In this document: piece by piece, positions 10,001 to 18,166 of the stretch
Position numbering within the stretch: position 1 is the stretch's first letter
How the letters are laid out: each line of letters opens with the position of its first letter
Source: Symsagittifera roscoffensis
Taxonomy: Eukaryota; Xenacoelomorpha; Acoela; Convolutidae
Direction: 5' to 3'
Assembly (NCBI RefSeq): GCF_963678635.1
Contig: NC_087067.1
Location: forward strand, 56,701,964 to 56,765,963
Length of the DNA: 64,000 bases
Program-made: the position numbers and the translations under genes
The notes under the pieces: generated by a model
What the model was told of the DNA's origin: nothing
Seen by the model: only the letters and a program-made list of their open reading frames with translations
The model's database searches: none

Positions 10001-10434
10001 TCTTTTGTTTGTGATTGCATAAAAACATCGTCTAAATAGGTGATTGCGTTTTTCTTGAGTATTAGTGGTCTAAAAATTTTGCTCATAAAAGCTGAAAATG
10101 CTGCTGGTCCTATGGATATTCCATAGAATAAGCGGTTGAATTCATATTGTTGGTTTCCAATAACAAATTGTGTTAAACGTCGTGATTGTTCATCTAGTGG
10201 CATTTGATTGTATGCACTATTCATATCGGCGGTTGTAAAGTATTTGCCGTTTATTTTTGTTAAAATAACTTGTATTGGTTCAATAGGCCAATTACATTTT
10301 GATTCATCTATGAGTGAATTGAGGTATCTAGCGTCGAGAACGATTTTTAATGATTCTCCTTTAGCTAGAATGATAACGGGGTTGATAAATGTGTTGCCTT
10401 TTGGTTGTTCTTCTTTATTAACTGTTGTATTGTT
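7012..10434 (-). CDS. pol: Element A pol: RT (most), RNase H, integrase
   Basis: The frame opens right after a TAG at 10437-10435 and runs to 7012. It holds the RT palm with catalytic YLDD (near 10035), an RNase H domain with the Asp of CDAS (near 9590), an HHCC zinc-binding region (C-x2-C near 8380), and the integrase core with D (SFDTKG), D (TDNGTEF) and E (NGLVEGMKR) at about 8280, 8100 and 8000. A GPY/F-like module follows near 7460. The C-terminus is Lys/Asn-rich. The N-terminal part of RT is encoded in the preceding frame, and the two frames overlap only over 10418-10434, so joining requires a +1 (or -2) shift within 17 nt. No internal stops. Confidence 0.88.
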   Translation of the reverse strand, partial: NNTTVNKEEQPKGNTFINPVIILAKGESLKIVLDARYLNSLIDESKCNWPIEPIQVILTKINGKYFTTADMNSAYNQMPLDEQSRRLTQFVIGNQQYEFNRLFYGISIGPAAFSAFMSKIFRPLILKKNAITYLDDVFMQSQTKEEMFNVLEKYHQILQNENLKAAPDKSHFFLTKVKFLGHNIERKTITPLKSRIDAIQKLQPPTNKKKIQEFLGMLNFLSKYVYKMQLYLRPFYNILRQQNNFEWNTEHQARFEEIKKLLTEQISNTIPDPNQPFYAMCDASNFGIGAALLQSHNGTNKMNLISANSRLFTQAELRLSTLMSECTAIIYTLTEYEFLILGSKHPTVLFTDHKPIIFLFTQKSNPNHRVYRFQLILMKFPNLHIVWTAGKNLALPDTLSRNTPPELLTRKTTVEIPKNIKFYLAENETSPRLECKYAVKTDVEQSQINSLQHFPLYLDCQNNHYEVDLLGTSTFKPIPYSQWIKNNTQQKRTKQHPPKKDHFPLIEKENLTDKINLSGPQTNDSKYTINQVFDLHDPLDTIPLSKFEIENIFLPPTETITISTLKQYQNLDPIIRQLKSWHKYKTKPIKADSTILGNKTLLRYFRKFNNTTINETTDLLEYNLNESTVPCLPLSMILIAFNISHTQNIKGHSGSEKTYSNFIQNFYFPNAPIWIKVLCNDCIICQLNKPYPNQKQIAQKQDFKGQSLYFNHRISFDTKGPISPSSEGNSYIMVIVDAFTHYVALNPVPHCNAYYAYTTLYEHWIAKFGLPEILVTDNGTEFINNEIITLCHLYNIKHKPRTSHAPWTNGLVEGMKRSLQEYLRCIINGNDTRYTEWSADVKLFPLAYNSQITTTLGMSPYEMVFNQKPRKPKMFTANSHKNAQGYCQPDKDSICYSLPLHTHDEDHFHHPQILKLASGTHTEWILNRDKKHNEIYQKVTKKLLQRQNINEQINSRFKPASDLKIGTFVLIPNFTTQKGISKKLQPLRKGPYQIIARPTDVTYKITDSDKKEIVQHRNNLLPYYPKEYALRELTQLYSFTGLKIIQNDPHPKNTEQNENPTENQNTKSTATKNNTKNLDHKTSPKQRKNRKMTEQIINQEQIDKSEHRKSTRLRNQPRKDYKIFIPQSKILKKVEFQKQF

Positions 10435-10819
10435 CTAAAATATCGAGTAATCTGTTCACTTTATCATGTAAGTGAATTGGTACTTTACTTGCTCTCTGTT
10501 TTTTGAAAACTGCGTCTGGTTTTAATGGGAGATGTAGTGATGAACTGATTTTGCCAACATCAAATTTGGATGTTGCATAGACTGATGAATATTTAATTAG
10601 CTGTTTGGCTAACTTTTCGAATTCGTCTTGTGTTATTTGTGAATGTTGGAAATTAAACATTGTTAAAAATTTCTGTTGATCTGCTGTGTAGTTACCTATG
10701 TTGAATGTAGGTTTGAAATATGGGGTTTTTGTGAAATAATCCGTATTTCTGTTTTCATTACTTATTATGTTATTTATAGATAATTCTTCATTAAGAATTG
10801 TGGATTGACAAATATCTAA
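10418..10819 (-). CDS. N-terminal RT segment in the gag frame, after a TGA
   Basis: This stretch continues the gag-protease frame beyond the TGA at 10822-10820 and stays open for 133 codons, ending at TAA 10420-10418. Its C-terminal half has the character of the N-terminal RT fingers of Ty3/gypsy elements. It is bounded by an in-frame stop upstream and a frame change downstream, so expression needs readthrough plus frameshift, or else both are decay lesions. Confidence 0.6.
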   Translation of the reverse strand, partial: LDICQSTILNEELSINNIISNENRNTDYFTKTPYFKPTFNIGNYTADQQKFLTMFNFQHSQITQDEFEKLAKQLIKYSSVYATSKFDVGKISSSLHLPLKPDAVFKKQRASKVPIHLHDKVNRLLDILEQYNS

Positions 10820-13819
10820 TCATTGAAGTATGTTATTTACGCGATAGGCTTTTTCGTGTATTGGTGATATTGTAGCGTTGGTTTCGCAGTAGCCTAAAAG
10901 TCCTAAAGGTAATGTTACCTGGTAAGGTGTGTTGTTATAGACATGTAAGGAAATAATGTCTGAATTCGAGTTTTTCAAATATTTTATTGAAGAGATTGTG
11001 ATTTTGAAAAATTTATGAATGGGTTTAAATTCAAAATCTGACATATAAAATTTTTGTTTGTTTTGTTCTTTATCATATTGGTGAACTTGTTTGATTGAAA
11101 AATTATAGATGTTTCCTGATAGTGGTTTCAAGTGTTTTCTTTGTTGGTTAAATATCGGGTAAAATTTTGAAAAGAATGGTGGTTGTTTATTTAATCTTTG
11201 AAAAAATGTTAAGGATGTGTCTTTTGTTTTTGTATATTTATCTTTGATTAATATTTTACTATTTAAAATTTTAATTGTTGGTATATACTTTGAAATAAAT
11301 GGTATTCCGATGATATTATGTTTAATATCAGTGATATGGAATATTTGTTTAAATGGCTTATTTAAAATTTTGCTTTGCTCCATTGTTCTGGTGGGGAGGA
11401 GAAATAATTGGATTTTTCCGTAGTTTATCAATGTTGATCCTTGTGCTGTTGCTAACTTACTGGAGGTTTCAAGAGGTGTTAGCTTTGGGTGTAAAGTTTT
11501 TATTTCATTCCATGTGGGGATGTTTATTATGTTTGATTCTGCTCCTGAATCAATTAAAAAATCAATTTCAAGATCGGGTGGTTGAAATTCTTTATTTCTT
11601 GGACTTTCTAAGAGAAATGGTATTGTCCAAATTTTTTCTTTTGGTTGTTCTTTTTGTATATTTTGATAGATGTGGTTTGTGTTCAAACATTTTGTGTTAT
11701 TATTTGCAGAGGGTTGATTTGTAGTGTTAATTCTTTTTGTTTCTTGTGTCGTTGGAGTGGAATGTGTAGGTTTAGTGTAATAATTTTGAAGAAATTCTGT
11801 TTGATTTTCATATATGTGTGATGAAAAAGGTTGTTCATATATTACAGATTCATAGTCATTTTCGACTTTGATCATATTGATGGAGAGAGTGTTTTCAGTG
11901 TCGCTTTCTGAATCTGATGATGTACAGTTTATTTGATTGAGTTGTAACGTATCAGTTACCGTGTCATCAATACCTGGAGGGTCTGATGTTGTTTCTGGGT
12001 TAGACTGTACTTGATTGATTTGTCTTTGATGTTTAGGTGTACTACTTCTGTGGCGATTATTAGAATTATTATAGTGATTATTATTCCGGTGTGGTGATTG
12101 GGAATAATTTCTATAACGATTATTATAACTTGAGTGTCGATTTTGTGAATTATTTCGCGATCTATTTTGATAATTGCTGTTTGGTCTGTTATATGAGTTA
12201 TTTCTTGATCGGTTGTTTTGATAATATTGATTTCGATTGTTTGAATAACTTCTATTTCGATTATTGGAATAATTTCTATTTCTATTATATGATGAGTTTC
12301 GTGATTGATTGTTTGGATAGTATCTGTTTCTTGGTTGGGAATTAGATCTAGAAGCAAACTGTGTTGTGTTTGAATTTGATCTGGAGTAGTTATTTCTACT
12401 ATTTGGTCTATTGTAGTAATATTGTGACGAATTTTGTGTGTTTCTTCGTTCTGGCGATCTTCCTCTATAACTTGAGTTATATGGGGATTGGTTTCTTGTA
12501 TAACTTGTATTGTTCGGAAGTGGTTTTCCGGAACTATTGTTGCTGTATACATTTTTGTTTGGTAGATTTTGATCTTTCTTCATATATTGATAGAATGACT
12601 TATTTGGTTCTTTGTATTTTTGAGGTTTATTTTGACTATCTTGCTGTTTTTGTCTACATTCAGAAATACTATGTCCGTATCGTCGGCAATAATTACACCA
12701 TTTTTTGAAAGATGGTTTGCCTTTAAAGTTTGGGTTCTTTTCGTAAATATTGAGTATTTCAGTGATTTTTTCAACGAGGTCTGTGTCTGATTCTTGTATA
12801 TTATTAATATTAGTGGGAGTCGTTTCAATTCTGTTAACGTATTGTAATTTCAGATTTTCCGTTTCTTCTAGTTTCATCGTGATTTCTGCTTGTTCTAATT
12901 TGTCTACTAGTTTTCGAAAATCTAAATCGGGTTCTCGAATTGAAGAAGGATGGGATGCTCTCTTTTTTATTGCTATTTTCCTTAATTGTGGTGTTAAGGT
13001 CATCATTAAGATTTCTGTCATCTTTGTATTTTTATAGTCGTGTGTATTTAGTGAATATGCTTTTCGAACTAGTGTTTCGATTCGTACTGCTAATTGCTTG
13101 ATGGTTTCGTTTGGTAATCTGCGAATTTCATTACATAAAACTCTTTGTTGTTGTTTGTTTCTTTCGGAGTCAAACATTTTTGAAAATTCCTGTGTAAACC
13201 TTTTCCAATTTGATTTTATTTCTGGAGGTAATACTGAAAACCATTTTTGGGATGCGCCATCTAAGGTTATTTGTATCAACGCTGTGCGTCGATGTATCCA
13301 GTTTTGATGTAGTGGCGTATTAATTGGTTCAGGTCCAATGTTTAAAATCAAGTTTGCTGTTACTGCATTTAAATAATCTTCTACAGAGTATTCAGGGTCT
13401 GTTCCTGTGAAAACCATTAAAGGTTTGTTTGATGTTATTGATGATCCACCCATAAGGTATGGATTCATTGTGATTTGCAATGATTCTGCTGCATTTGGCA
13501 TTTGAGAAAAATTTGAAAGTTGGTTTCTTGTTATTTCATGTTGTTGAAGATAATATGGGAGTGGTATTTCATTTTGCATTTGTGTTGGTTGATACGAGTG
13601 TGCAGTCATTGGATTTTGTTGTTGAATTGGTTGAAAAGATTGTGTATTAATTGGATTTTGTTGCTGAATTGGTTGTTGATATTGTGTATCTATCGGTTGT
13701 GGAGAAAAAATTCTATGATTTGTATGTGGTTTCTGTGCTCCTTGTCCACGATATTCTTGAGTATATGGTGCAAATATATCTGGTTGTAAGAAATCATCAT
13801 CTGAGGATAAATAATCCAT
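10820..13819 (-). CDS. gag: Element A Gag with zinc knuckle and retropepsin
   Basis: A 999-aa ORF with a clear ATG, three bases after the ORF2 stop and in the same frame. The N-terminal ~80 residues are Gln/Pro repeats. Residues ~130-330 form a retrotransposon Gag (capsid-like) domain. One CX2CX4HX4C zinc knuckle follows (about 12660-12700), then a long Arg/Ser/Asn/Tyr low-complexity region with RS and RN dipeptides, likely RNA-binding. The C-terminal third contains an aspartic protease with catalytic Asp-Ser-Gly-Ala near 11545. The ORF ends in TGA, after which the same frame stays open into RT. Confidence 0.85.
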   Translation of the reverse strand: MDYLSSDDDFLQPDIFAPYTQEYRGQGAQKPHTNHRIFSPQPIDTQYQQPIQQQNPINTQSFQPIQQQNPMTAHSYQPTQMQNEIPLPYYLQQHEITRNQLSNFSQMPNAAESLQITMNPYLMGGSSITSNKPLMVFTGTDPEYSVEDYLNAVTANLILNIGPEPINTPLHQNWIHRRTALIQITLDGASQKWFSVLPPEIKSNWKRFTQEFSKMFDSERNKQQQRVLCNEIRRLPNETIKQLAVRIETLVRKAYSLNTHDYKNTKMTEILMMTLTPQLRKIAIKKRASHPSSIREPDLDFRKLVDKLEQAEITMKLEETENLKLQYVNRIETTPTNINNIQESDTDLVEKITEILNIYEKNPNFKGKPSFKKWCNYCRRYGHSISECRQKQQDSQNKPQKYKEPNKSFYQYMKKDQNLPNKNVYSNNSSGKPLPNNTSYTRNQSPYNSSYRGRSPERRNTQNSSQYYYNRPNSRNNYSRSNSNTTQFASRSNSQPRNRYYPNNQSRNSSYNRNRNYSNNRNRSYSNNRNQYYQNNRSRNNSYNRPNSNYQNRSRNNSQNRHSSYNNRYRNYSQSPHRNNNHYNNSNNRHRSSTPKHQRQINQVQSNPETTSDPPGIDDTVTDTLQLNQINCTSSDSESDTENTLSINMIKVENDYESVIYEQPFSSHIYENQTEFLQNYYTKPTHSTPTTQETKRINTTNQPSANNNTKCLNTNHIYQNIQKEQPKEKIWTIPFLLESPRNKEFQPPDLEIDFLIDSGAESNIINIPTWNEIKTLHPKLTPLETSSKLATAQGSTLINYGKIQLFLLPTRTMEQSKILNKPFKQIFHITDIKHNIIGIPFISKYIPTIKILNSKILIKDKYTKTKDTSLTFFQRLNKQPPFFSKFYPIFNQQRKHLKPLSGNIYNFSIKQVHQYDKEQNKQKFYMSDFEFKPIHKFFKITISSIKYLKNSNSDIISLHVYNNTPYQVTLPLGLLGYCETNATISPIHEKAYRVNNILQ

Positions 13820-13822
13820 TTG

Positions 13823-15220
13823 TTAAGATGTCTGTTTTTTATTTTTATTTTGTTGAAAAAATGGGTAATTTTCACTGTGATCCTGTGGAGGATTTGTTTG
13901 GAAATTTACTGAATTAGATTGGGCCATTGGGTTATCCCAATTTCGAGATCTTGTATATTGGTTAAAATTTCTTCGTGGTTGATAATTTGTTTTTGATGGA
14001 TGTGTATAATTATAATTATGGTCTGCAAAGTTGTTTCTAGTGAATGTTTTGCGTGTTTTTGGTGGTATTGTCATAAGTCTGTATGTTTGGTAATCCATAT
14101 GTGAATATTTAGGGGCAACCGAAGGTTTAACGGTTGATTGTAAGGTTACCTGTGTTTGTGAAGGATTTGTATTTCTTGGTGTTGTTAAGTTTGGACGTAT
14201 TGGTGAAATACTTTGTTGTGTAGTTGTTGTGTGTACAATTTCTTCATTTATGAAGTGTGATGGTGTCTGGATATCTTGTTGAGTAAGATTCCTAGTTCCA
14301 TTGAGGTTTTCATTGTGTATAACTGTAGAGTTTAAACTATTATTTTGTGTATCGGGCAAAAATGTATTATAGTTTAATGGTGTTGCATCAATGGTTAATG
14401 GTATTACTTTTACATAATCTCTTATGTAAGATATCGTACTTATTGCTTGACTTGAGATTGATTGTGGGAAGCTTATAAATGCGGGATGAGACCATTCGGG
14501 GTCCCAAACATAGTCTGATTGTTCTGTGATAGCGGTATCATCGTTCGAGTTTTGGGGTCTAAAATTTTTTCTTGCTTGTGCAATTAAATCAATATTGTGT
14601 GTGAAATAATCTATTATGAACCATGCCAAAATTTTTTGTAGATCGTGTTTTGTATGTTGTGAAACTTCGTCTTTCGTGAAATTTTCTTTAATGATGTTTA
14701 AATAACTAGAGAGTAGTGTGATCTCATGTCGTACTCTTATATGTTTAGATGTTTCTGTCGGTGAGACATTTGTTATTGGGATTTCGTTTTCTAATATCGA
14801 GATATAACTATATATTATTGCGAAAACTTCATTGGTGAATATGGAGTTTGCTCTTTGTGAGTTATGATATTGGATGCTTTTTATATATTCTGAAAATACT
14901 TTTGAAAATTCTAAATCAAGATCGTCTGTTTGAATTATATATTTACTATGATTATGGTTGGGTGAGTTGAATTCTATGGAGTAGATTCCATACTGTTGTG
15001 TTAAGTTACATATATTTTTTAGATAGTGATCTATGATTTGTCTTTTGATTTTTACATCTGGGAACTCTGTTTTACATGGACTTATTCCGGGTTCAAATAA
15101 ATTTAAGAGTAAATTTTTGCAAAATATATGCTGTCCTCTATCAGTGGTTGCATCTACTATAAAAGGGAAGATTTCATCATCATCTGGGGTTTCGTCACCT
15201 GGGGTGTGCGTTGAGCTCAT
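13823..15220 (-). CDS. Element A ORF2, 465 aa, upstream of gag
   Basis: ATG-started ORF overlapping the end of ORF1 by 26 nt and separated from gag by a single TAA in the same frame (TAA, one codon, then the gag ATG). The N-terminal ~270 residues look globular and helical; the C-terminal ~190 are Thr/Asn/Pro/Gln/Arg-rich. No named domain was recognised. Because it lies in frame with gag, it may be an N-terminal Gag region (matrix-like) joined by stop readthrough, or a formerly fused region split by a mutation. Both readings fit. Confidence 0.55.
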   Translation of the reverse strand: MSSTHTPGDETPDDDEIFPFIVDATTDRGQHIFCKNLLLNLFEPGISPCKTEFPDVKIKRQIIDHYLKNICNLTQQYGIYSIEFNSPNHNHSKYIIQTDDLDLEFSKVFSEYIKSIQYHNSQRANSIFTNEVFAIIYSYISILENEIPITNVSPTETSKHIRVRHEITLLSSYLNIIKENFTKDEVSQHTKHDLQKILAWFIIDYFTHNIDLIAQARKNFRPQNSNDDTAITEQSDYVWDPEWSHPAFISFPQSISSQAISTISYIRDYVKVIPLTIDATPLNYNTFLPDTQNNSLNSTVIHNENLNGTRNLTQQDIQTPSHFINEEIVHTTTTQQSISPIRPNLTTPRNTNPSQTQVTLQSTVKPSVAPKYSHMDYQTYRLMTIPPKTRKTFTRNNFADHNYNYTHPSKTNYQPRRNFNQYTRSRNWDNPMAQSNSVNFQTNPPQDHSENYPFFQQNKNKKQTS

Positions 15221-15662
15221 TTTTTCGTTCGATGACTGTTAATATGTAATTATTAATGTGTCGAATTGGTTGATTCCAATTGTATAAATGTACTGGTTTG
15301 TGTTTATACTGCTTTTTTATTCTTCTTTTTCCTCTTTTTGATGAATTTGAAGTTGTTTCTGAGTCAGAGAAATATAATTGATCGTGAAGTGGGCAACTTT
15401 TATCTATTGATTCTTTTAGTTTGTAAAGTTCGTCTAAACTGTTGGTTTCTGATTCTGAAAATGCGTTTCGGTTTTTTGAAAATCTTTTTCGTGTTATTTG
15501 TCTTTGTTTAGTTATTATTTTTCTCTTTAGTGTTTGTCGTTTTGTTCGAATGTATCCAACTGTTTGTGTATGAGGTGTGATTACAAGGTCGTATTTTTTG
15601 TTATCTATTTCACAATTGTGTAAAACGATGGTTTGTTTATTTCCTAGGTTTTTAAATGACAT
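15195..15662 (-). CDS. Element A ORF1, 155 aa, basic
   Basis: First long ORF after the leader in the element's sense direction. The ATG is at 15662. The protein is Lys/Arg-rich, with basic clusters in the middle and near residues 110-120 and no Cys/His knuckle. It overlaps ORF2 by 26 nt in a different frame. A nucleic-acid-binding or nuclear-targeting role is possible from composition only; no family recognised. Confidence 0.5.
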   Translation of the reverse strand: MSFKNLGNKQTIVLHNCEIDNKKYDLVITPHTQTVGYIRTKRQTLKRKIITKQRQITRKRFSKNRNAFSESETNSLDELYKLKESIDKSCPLHDQLYFSDSETTSNSSKRGKRRIKKQYKHKPVHLYNWNQPIRHINNYILTVIERKNELNAHPR

Positions 15663-16594
15663 AAGGTTTAGGATGACGGATGCAAAGGGTTGTTAAGTGA
15701 TTTCTAATTACCTAAACTGTTAGTCCTTACGATTTTTTGGTTAGCTTAACCTGGGTCTATTTGTTCAGGGTTGGAGAGAAAAGTATATCTATTCCGGAGA
15801 ATGATTTTTACTTTCTCGTGACTAGTATAAGCTAAGGTGTTAACTTACTTAACCTTACTTAGGGGTAGTGATTGTGTTCAAGGGTTGGAGAATAGTAAAT
15901 CGATCCACAAGGTTCAGGTATAATTAGAACGCGAGTAGTTCGTTAGATACTATTTTAAACTTACTAAGTCTAAGATTTATCCTGGGTCTGGTAAGAGGTG
16001 GGAGTTAAGTGAAGGATGAATAACCGAAGTTCTTCACTGTTTATCCTAATTTGAATGATTAGTTTTGTTTAAAAATTTCTATTAGTCTTGGGTCTGTAGA
16101 AAGGGTTGGATAGTGAATCGACGTTTGAGGTCGTTAGACACTAGTTAAGTGGGTGGGGGAGAACAAAATTGTTCTTTTTGATCCAAGGATAGGCCTTGAT
16201 GATCAAGTTCGAAATTTAATTAACTAGAAAATGATTTAAGATCCAAGGATAAGCCTTGATGATCTGATTTTAAAATTAAGTGAATTTAAGTTTTAATAAA
16301 GATTGAAATTTATTGTAAAGAAAAGATTTAGTGTTTTGATGATATTAGTGAGCTTATGATTGCTGTTATGTTTTAGCTGATGAAGCTGGGGCAACAGAAT
16401 GATTTATGATTACTAACCATTTATTGTCATGCTACTAATTTTTATTTTTGTTTTACAATAAATATTTTTCAAACATGTTTTGTATATTACTGCAGAGTTT
16501 AGGAAAACGATCTGAGATCTTTTTATCAATCGTTATTGTATATTAATAATTTTGTTTAGCGCCTGAAATGATTTTGAAGATTAACTTCAAGGTT
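15663..16594 (-). other. Element A leader with paired stem-loops
   Basis: Untranslated leader between the leader ORF and ORF1. It contains several variants of a short repeat (plus strand CCTGGGTCT or TTGGGTCTG followed by GGGTTGGA) spaced over 15740-16110. Two near-identical 25-bp stem-loops lie at 16180-16204 and 16240-16264, each with CAAGG pairing CCTTG inside flanking GATC...GATC, differing by one loop base. Retroviral leaders carry dimerisation and packaging stem-loops; this is a candidate. Confidence 0.45.
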
Positions 16595-16828
16595 TTATGT
16601 TTGCAAATGAAAATCTAAATTCATTGCCAGTAGTATTCTAAATATAAAAGTTTGTTCTGGTTTTTGCCTAACTATCATATAGCTATATGGCAAGTTTCTA
16701 CTTTGTCGTATGTCGTCTCTGGTTCGAGGTCTTCTTCCAATTCCGGGTAGTTCTGTTATGGTTCGGAATATTGGCTTTGATCTATTGAGTCGTAGAGACA
16801 TTTCGATTAAATTATTGTCGTATAACAT
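16595..16828 (-). CDS. 77-codon leader ORF of element A
   Basis: The first ATG ORF downstream of the 5' LTR, starting 88 nt inside it. The product is Arg-rich with no recognised motif. Its position makes it a candidate source of the initiator Met for spliced messages of the two Met-less downstream frames, but I could not assign a strong splice donor. It could equally be a chance upstream ORF. Confidence 0.25.
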   Translation of the reverse strand: MLYDNNLIEMSLRLNRSKPIFRTITELPGIGRRPRTRDDIRQSRNLPYSYMIVRQKPEQTFIFRILLAMNLDFHLQT

Positions 16829-16896
16829 TTTGTAAATGTTTTTGTCTAATTTCTAATCTATTTTGGTTAATTCTAAGCTATTAAGGTCTTGTTCGA

Positions 16897-16915
16897 GACT
16901 TATGGTCGCACCAGA
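16897..16915 (-). promoter_or_regulatory. Candidate primer-binding site, element A
   Basis: Immediately inside the LTR, the sense strand reads TCTGGTGCGACCATAAG, with a TGG two bases from the LTR edge as expected for pairing with a tRNA CCA end. I could not identify the tRNA. Confidence 0.45.
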
Positions 16916-17325
16916 TGAGTTATGACCTTTGGGTATAACTCATAGAGTAATTTCGGATAGGGTACACCGTCTGCTCGTCACGCTATCTTATTTTCGGCCG
17001 GATAGATTCGTGCAACTTCTTAGTCTAATACCGATCCTAATCTTACTCTTATACTATCTAGTCTCAGGTTGTTTAACTAGTCTCTGCTAGGCTCAATAGA
17101 TCTAGGGTATACTGGTTTATTGCGGCTGCTGAAGTGCTCGGGAGAGTTCAACTAATTTCTAAGTTAAATTCAAATCTCTCTGGTGCTGAAATTACAAGTA
17201 ATTCCAGCACTTACAAATAAGTGGGTTGTTAGTTATATGGATCATGATTGGTTAATATTAAATACTTTACATTGGTAAAATATCTAATTTATCCAATCAT
17301 AAAATGTAGTTTAGATCAGGTTCCA
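16916..17325 (-). repeat. Element A 5' LTR (410 bp)
   Basis: Begins TGAGTT and ends GGTTCCA on the plus strand, i.e. TG...CA. It matches the solo LTR at 31431-31835 over its full length at roughly 90 percent by eye. The flanking base run after 17325 is GTAG, expected to recur beyond the missing 3' LTR if it is the target duplication. CCAAT-like boxes are present on the sense strand. Confidence 0.85.
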
Positions 17326-18166
17326 GTAGACCTAAGAGAAACAAAAGTTTCAGAGAGCGAGTTTCCAGTATGCAAAAACGATAAGTACTGACGATGCTTT
17401 AACATAGCTAACAAACAGCGGCAAAAGTTTCAACGAAATCCAGCAAATTCAAGAAAAAAACAGTCTTTTTTATTTTCGAAATTCGGCAAAATAAATACTA
17501 GATTGACGCTCTTTTAATTTCAGGAAAATTATACGAGCAACAATTTTTGTCATTAATCTAGCCCAAATTTCTAAGAGCGCAATAATTGCCTTCTGGATAA
17601 TTTTTTATTTCCCTAGGAAATCTGAAAACTAAATTCCCTTTTCAAAATAAGAAGTAGATCACGTTTTTTGTGACTTGTACAATTTTGCTGTTCGATAGTG
17701 GAGTCTACCTTCCTTTTCACAAAAAAAGTGAATAAAAATAAACCAAAAAGTCAAATCGCGAAAAAGTAAATTTGGGCCTGAACAAGAAATCATCACGATC
17801 TGTATAAGAGAGTCTGAACTACGTTCATCGATACTTGAGCAAACGTCAGCAACTGTTAGATCAAAATTCGAAATTTATCTGGAGAAAAACACTTCGAGCA
17901 GAAACATTCCATCTCTTTCTTCATAAGTCGGAAGAACATCAACCACGCTGCGCTGTTGAAAAAGAGTCAAGTCCAATTCCACCATTAAGACCTCACGAAA
18001 AGATAAAGACAAAAACTTTTAATTATTACGAAACAGTGAGATGTAATTGCTGAAAATTGTTAGTTTATTCGCATAAAATTAATAATCAATGTGTTCAGAC
18101 TTGTAAAGTGCAAGAGTCAAGTTTCAAATCATCGAAACACTAAGTTCATTCTCTGACGCCAACATG
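17326..18166. other. Host spacer between element A and DNA-PKcs exon
   Basis: Host sequence. 17595-17845 is a diverged copy of the dispersed repeat DR1. A minus-strand AATAAA at 18069-18064 lies about 95 bp past the DNA-PKcs stop and could be its polyadenylation signal. A 72-codon plus-strand ORF at 17835-18053 resembles nothing I know and is left uncalled. Confidence 0.4.

Larger units (their letters stand above)
1..17325 (-). mobile_element. Element A: large env-bearing Ty3/gypsy-class element, cut by left edge
   Basis: The sense strand is minus. Reading from the 5' LTR (16916-17325) leftward come a leader, ORF1, ORF2, gag with a zinc knuckle and retropepsin, RT-RNase H-integrase, two small membrane ORFs, a Met-less 377-codon frame, an env-like frame and a 558-aa orphan ORF. 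The integrase carries a GPY/F-type module and the order RT-RH-IN is that of Ty3/gypsy (Metaviridae). The 3' LTR was not found in 1-463, so the element continues off the window. The coding strand is strikingly G-poor and A/C-rich over about 15 kb. Breaks seen: an in-frame TAA between ORF2 and gag, an in-frame TGA after protease, and a frame change in a 17-nt overlap inside RT. Whether these are decay or programmed recoding is not decidable here. Confidence 0.88.

Noticed and set aside
11956-12552. 198-codon Ile/Thr/His-rich minus-strand ORF inside gag of element A
   Set aside because: Shadow frame of the Arg/Ser/Asn/Tyr low-complexity region of gag; no independent features.
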